From JAIPJA01 sp964390115 (GTDB taxonomy: Bacteria; Patescibacteriota; Patescibacteriia; Patescibacteriales; UBA12465), in NCBI GenBank assembly GCA_964390115.1, contig CAYMGT010000008.1, forward strand, positions 1-26,500: a DNA stretch of 26,500 nucleotides, given 5' to 3'. The translations under genes were made by a program, and so were the position numbers. Positions 23,840-26,500 of this stretch are shown here, in pieces. Each line of letters starts with the position of its first letter. The stretch's first letter is position 1. Below the pieces are notes generated by a model. That model made no database searches and had not been told where the DNA came from. It worked only from the letters and a program-made list of their open reading frames with translations.

Positions 23840-24199
23840 ATGAAAACTATCCATAAAATAATTATTGATCATAAAAGTAGCTATTCAGTTACCGTAACAG
23901 AAATCAAATCATTTTCTGATTTAACTATTTTCTTAAATTATCTCAAAACTAATAAAAAACTAAGCAAAGCTACTCACAATAGCTACGCTTTTAGGTATTT
24001 ATCTAGCCAAGAAGGTAAAAGTGATGGTGGGGAAAAAGGAGCTGGTAATATAATTTTACACTATCTTCAAGCTAATAATCTAAACAATATAGCCGTGGCT
24101 ATTAGTAGATACTACGGGGGGATAAAGTTAGGATCAGGCAGATTTAAAAATATAAAACAAGCTTTAGTAATTTTTTTTCAAAAAACAAACAAATATTAA
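23840..24199 (+). CDS. Short IMPACT/YigZ-family protein (UPF0029 domain)
   Basis: 119 residues. The conserved core is clear: 'KATHNSYAFRY' (about 44-54), 'SDGGEKGAGNIILHYLQANNL' (about 61-81) and 'VAISRYYGGIKLGSGRF' (about 88-104). These match IMPACT/YigZ proteins, which are linked to translation control in eukaryotes and are of uncertain role in bacteria. Bacterial YigZ is usually about 200 residues with a second C-terminal domain; here only the N-terminal domain is present and the frame ends cleanly. 'SDGGEKGAG' replaces the common 'SDDGEPSGTAG'. It is preceded by the hairpin behind clpB and could be expressed by read-through; no separate promoter was recognised. Convergent with the lipoprotein gene. 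Confidence 0.82.
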   Translation: MKTIHKIIIDHKSSYSVTVTEIKSFSDLTIFLNYLKTNKKLSKATHNSYAFRYLSSQEGKSDGGEKGAGNIILHYLQANNLNNIAVAISRYYGGIKLGSGRFKNIKQALVIFFQKTNKY

Positions 24200-24221
24200 A
24201 AAGACCTGAAATTTCAGGTCT
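24198..24221 (-). terminator. Intrinsic terminator between convergent genes
   Basis: Palindrome AGACCTGAAATTTCAGGTCT (24202-24221), up to 10 bp. Read on the minus strand it is followed by five T (24198-24202), so it terminates the lipoprotein transcript. On the plus strand the T run is missing, so stopping of the IMPACT-family transcript would be weaker. Confidence 0.75.
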
Positions 24222-24228
24222 ATGTTAC

Positions 24229-24720
24229 TCAAGGTGAATTTAGAATTAATTCTCCTTCATATTCTTGTTGTAGATTATCTCGATAGTTAGAAATTGACTG
24301 CCAAAAATCAAGCCCTAAGCCCTCTATGGTTTGTATTAAAGCAAAGCTTACTGTTGATTTATAAGCTATAAGCTTAATATAGATTGGCTTATTTAAAGGT
24401 AATTTAGTACCATGCTTTTCACTATCACCTTTAGCTGAAATATAGGAATCATGGAAATATTCAAAAGACATATCTTCTATATCTCTAATAATATAACCAA
24501 TAGGTGAATCTAATCTATTCTCTACTAATATTTTAGCTTCATCAGTATTGAAACTAGGCCAAATAGTAATCTTCACATTTCCCAAAACTCCAGGTAAAGG
24601 CTTTAAAACATACTGACCGTCATTTCCGTAATCAGGCACAATAATTTGATTTATAACCTCTTCTTTTTTACAAGAAAAAAGAATAAAAACTAAAAATAAT
24701 CCTAATATTATTTTTTTCAT
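24229..24720 (-). CDS. Small lipoprotein of unknown function
   Basis: 163 residues. N-terminal MKKIILGLFLVFILFSC is a lipoprotein signal with acylated Cys17 followed by 'KKEE'. The mature part has a beta-rich pattern, including 'GQYVLKPLPGVLGNVKITIWP', and ends in 'YEGELILNSP'. No known domain was recognised. The frame ends in TGA. Upstream there is a perfect-looking -35-like TTGACT (minus, 24787-24792) but no good -10 at the right distance, so I do not call a promoter. The 'FSCKKEE' opening resembles lipoproteins of Bacteroidota, which could mean transfer, though the base composition is like that of its neighbours. Translation of a real protein is likely from the clean signal peptide. Confidence 0.7.
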   Translation of the reverse strand: MKKIILGLFLVFILFSCKKEEVINQIIVPDYGNDGQYVLKPLPGVLGNVKITIWPSFNTDEAKILVENRLDSPIGYIIRDIEDMSFEYFHDSYISAKGDSEKHGTKLPLNKPIYIKLIAYKSTVSFALIQTIEGLGLDFWQSISNYRDNLQQEYEGELILNSP

Positions 24721-24806
24721 TATATCTGTATTTATATTAAAGAACTATATTGGTTTATAATTTAGATTAATATTAAAAAAATAACTAGTCAAGGGCCTTA
24801 GGTAAT

Positions 24807-24836
24807 AAAAAACCCCGCAAAAATTCTTGCGGGGTT
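24807..24836 (-). terminator. Intrinsic terminator of the 477-aa protein gene
   Basis: GC-rich 10-bp stem (AACCCCGCAA, 24811-24820, with 24827-24836), a 6-base loop, and six T on the minus strand (24807-24812). It begins 16 bases after the stop codon of the 477-aa gene. Confidence 0.92.
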
Positions 24837-24852
24837 AAGATATTACAACACT

Positions 24853-26286
24853 TTACAACGACTGTTTTGGCTTAGCCTGGAATATGCTATATGGTTCTTT
24901 TTCTGATAACTCCCCTCTCAAAAACTCGAAAACAACTCCATCTTCATAGGCCTTCAGAAATGCATCGGCAAAACTTTCTAACCTATTGTCATTTTCTGAA
25001 TCAGACAACATCTCACTATCCCAACCTTTATACCAGTAAGAATTAAAAAGAAAATTCCTAAGTAAATGTTTATTCAATTTCAAATGATTAGCTGTATCGG
25101 CTATACAGTCTAAAAGTAAAGGAAATACTCCAGTACCAGACCACCTTCCTAGAACGAACATAAAGGGCACATCTTTGATAAACCCAACCATTACAGGGTC
25201 TATATTTCTAAGCCAATCAGGATCAGACCACTCTTTACTAGCCTGGTCATGATACGGCGTCATAATCGCAATATAATCAAAAATTTCTTTTGCTCTTTTA
25301 AATTGTTTAATAAGATTTTGCGGCATAATATCTTTGCCTTGAAAACTTCTTACTGAACGAGATCTACGATTATACAGCTGATAAAACCAGGCATATTCAT
25401 CGGAGCCAACACAATCACAAAAAAACTTTGTACTATTATCAGGTTGAGGATCTTTTTCTTTCGTAACAAACAAGTCTTGTTCTTTCTTGGATTGTAGATA
25501 CCACACCGGAAAAGCTACGGTTAATTCTGGTAAATGCTGTAATGGCATTAACGAAGCCACACTCAGGGAACCATGTTCATTCATCATGCTTAAAGCTTCT
25601 CTAACCTGACAAAATAAATCATACTCTAAGGCTAAAGATTCCACTTGCCCATCTAATCCCAACTCTTTACATTCTTGCTTGATTTCTTCCATCTTTTCCC
25701 GCTCTTCTTCAAGATCGAAACCTTGAATTTTAAATTGAACCTCGCTAGAAGCTAGAGTAGTAAAATGTTTTTCAATGAAATTATTAGCAATACCAATAAT
25801 ATCTTCCGGGTTATGCTCTGTATTGTGATTTAAAAAACAATCCAACATTCTTACAAAAGCTTGCAAGGGCCTATTGTGCACTGCTTTGTTCAGGTCAATT
25901 TCGGCAATTTCTTTTTTCATTTGGTGGTAAGGGTGTAGAGTTTTTGACAAAGTCATCAACTGAGATACTCTTACATCATCTTCACTGATAACAGCGATTC
26001 CTTCTGTCCTAAACTTTCCAGGACGTTCTTCATCCTGATCCAAAAAAGCAAATCCAACGATCTGACCAGCTGTAATTACCATGTCCTTTGGAATCGGTGC
26101 AAAAACATCACCATTAGTTACTATGCTTTCATAAGCACGTTTGACATTTTTAATGAAAACATACCCATCATAAACTTGGGCTATCTCACCAAAATAATAA
26201 TCACCGGTCATGGTCTCTGGATCTTCAATCACAATAATCTCTTCTTTAACGTTTTCATCTCTAACATTAACATTTTCTTTTTTCAT
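24853..26286 (-). CDS. 477-aa protein of unknown function with a cold-shock/OB-like N-terminus
   Basis: No signal peptide or membrane helix, so it is cytoplasmic. After an acidic start, residues about 28-105 ('GDYYFGEIAQVYDGYVFI', 'GDVFAPIPKDMVITAGQIVGF', 'GKFRTEGIAVI') have the order of a cold-shock OB fold: a G-x-I/V strand, 'GYVFI' resembling 'GFGFI', 'GDVF' and a final 'GK-R--GI-V' strand. That resemblance is inference. The rest is helical, rich in Trp, His and Cys in the second half ('KFFCDCVGSDEYAWFYQLYNRRSRSV', 'GRWSGTGVFPLLLDCIAD', 'FNSYWYKGWDSEM'), and matches no family I know. Its G+C looks higher than that of the neighbours. It has a consensus promoter and a structured leader but no SD directly before its ATG (26284-26286), which follows a repeated AAACTG. 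A GC-rich terminator ends the unit. Confidence 0.72.
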   Translation of the reverse strand: MKKENVNVRDENVKEEIIVIEDPETMTGDYYFGEIAQVYDGYVFIKNVKRAYESIVTNGDVFAPIPKDMVITAGQIVGFAFLDQDEERPGKFRTEGIAVISEDDVRVSQLMTLSKTLHPYHQMKKEIAEIDLNKAVHNRPLQAFVRMLDCFLNHNTEHNPEDIIGIANNFIEKHFTTLASSEVQFKIQGFDLEEEREKMEEIKQECKELGLDGQVESLALEYDLFCQVREALSMMNEHGSLSVASLMPLQHLPELTVAFPVWYLQSKKEQDLFVTKEKDPQPDNSTKFFCDCVGSDEYAWFYQLYNRRSRSVRSFQGKDIMPQNLIKQFKRAKEIFDYIAIMTPYHDQASKEWSDPDWLRNIDPVMVGFIKDVPFMFVLGRWSGTGVFPLLLDCIADTANHLKLNKHLLRNFLFNSYWYKGWDSEMLSDSENDNRLESFADAFLKAYEDGVVFEFLRGELSEKEPYSIFQAKPKQSL

Positions 26287-26299
26287 CAGTTTCAGTTTT
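26287..26299 (-). repeat. Direct repeat copy 2 of AAAACTGAAACTG, immediately before the 477-aa start codon
   Basis: Minus-strand AAAACTGAAACTG ends directly at the ATG. An identical 13-mer is at 26321-26333, and a single AAACTG lies between them (26312-26317), giving five AAACTG units in 47 bases. It occupies the place where an SD would be. Confidence 0.8.
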
Positions 26300-26320
26300 A
26301 AATTAATAATTCAGTTTATA

Positions 26321-26333
26321 CAGTTTCAGTTTT
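26321..26333 (-). repeat. Direct repeat copy 1 of AAAACTGAAACTG, overlapping the leader ORF stop
   Basis: Exact match to 26287-26299, 34 bases away centre to centre. Its first half supplies the AAC and TGA codons that end the five-codon leader ORF. Confidence 0.8.
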
Positions 26334-26343
26334 TAAACCCCAT
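26326..26343 (-). CDS. Five-codon leader ORF (MGFKN) behind a perfect Shine-Dalgarno
   Basis: On the minus strand AAAGGAGGT (26351-26359) stands 7 bases before an ATG, the optimal distance. The frame is ATG GGG TTT AAA AAC TGA. It is in the same frame as the 477-aa protein, 19 codons upstream, with two TGA codons in between. The only ideal SD in the leader therefore serves this mini-ORF and not the main gene. It could be a leader peptide controlling re-initiation, or merely a ribosome-loading site. Confidence 0.4.
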   Translation of the reverse strand: MGFKN

Positions 26344-26408
26344 GACAATTACCTCCTTTCAGGTCATAAAGTGTTAATATAAGTTTTTAAATAACTAATT
26401 AATTATAT

Positions 26409-26437
26409 ATAATATCACAATAATAGTTAGATGTCAA
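26409..26437 (-). promoter_or_regulatory. Consensus promoter of the 477-aa protein gene
   Basis: On the minus strand TTGACA (26432-26437), 17-base spacer, TATTAT (26409-26414): the same hexamers and spacing as the promoter of the 25-aa peptide. Expected start about 26402, giving a leader of about 115 bases that holds the SD, the mini-ORF and the AAACTG repeats. I see nothing identifiable in 26438-26500. Confidence 0.8.
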
Positions 26438-26500
26438 TAGAAATGTGCTACATTCTAGTCCCAAGCTTAATTTAATACAAAAGACACCTCAATTAGGGTA

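Noticed and set aside
26287..26343. UGA recoding that would extend the 477-aa protein upstream to the SD-preceded ATG
   Set aside because: All other genes are intact under the standard code and TGA ends the lipoprotein gene at 24229, so the two in-frame TGA codons are read as stops.
1..26500. CRISPR arrays, insertion sequences, phage genes or a replication origin
   Set aside because: No regularly spaced repeats, transposases, integrases or phage structural proteins were seen. gyrB alone without dnaA/dnaN and DnaA boxes does not mark an origin.

Overview
This is a low-GC (roughly one third G+C), gene-dense bacterial scaffold fragment. It looks like a member of the Candidate Phyla Radiation (Patescibacteria), possibly of the ABY1/Falkowbacteria type. 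The evidence is a set of small conserved proteins of CPR style, the secreted 'GKI-LQVENNGEAWYVSP' repeat protein, a membrane-anchored Clp ATPase, and very few Shine-Dalgarno sequences. This placement comes from recognising the families, not from a tree. All long reading frames are intact under the standard code and TGA is used as a stop, so the UGA-recoding lineages (Gracilibacteria/Absconditabacteria) are unlikely.

Layout. 1-2615 (minus): the 5' part of a tRNA-Thr(GGT), a TPR membrane protein, triosephosphate isomerase and a GalE-like sugar-nucleotide epimerase. 2701-6742 (plus): a promoter, gyrB interrupted by a 430-residue HNH-type intein, a DUF212/YuiD-like membrane protein, an artefactual 100-N gap flanked by an exact 55-bp duplication, and a terminator. 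6792-15832 (minus): one probable seven-gene operon with 4-27 bp gaps. In transcription order it encodes a small conserved protein, a beta-propeller lipoprotein, a polytopic membrane protein, an HtrA/PDZ-like apparent pseudoprotease, Pgk, enolase and a secreted calcium-binding-repeat protein. 15873-17498 (minus): a glycosyl-phosphate transferase (WecA/MraY type) fused in frame to a QueH epoxyqueuosine reductase domain. 17517-17713 (plus): a complete short transcription unit (consensus promoter, strong SD, 25-codon membrane peptide, terminator) in what would otherwise be called an intergenic gap.

17765-23807: a stress/proteostasis locus. A membrane-anchored ClpC-like double AAA+ protein and a small tryptophan-rich membrane protein run leftwards. 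A ClpB-like disaggregase runs rightwards behind a TTGACA-N17-TAAAAT promoter and a perfect CIRCE (HrcA) operator. 23840-24720: a short IMPACT/YigZ-family protein convergent with a small lipoprotein; both are hairpin-bounded. 24853-26437 (minus): a 477-residue protein of unknown function whose N-terminus looks like a cold-shock/OB fold. It has a consensus promoter, a 5' leader with a perfect SD feeding a five-codon ORF, and repeated AAACTG elements.

Themes. Central glycolysis (tpiA, pgk, eno) is interleaved with envelope proteins. Heat-shock control by HrcA is directly visible. The strongest unexplained signals are the hidden 25-aa peptide unit, the GT4-QueH fusion, the ClpB that carries a ClpP-type IGF loop, and the leader architecture in front of the 477-aa protein.
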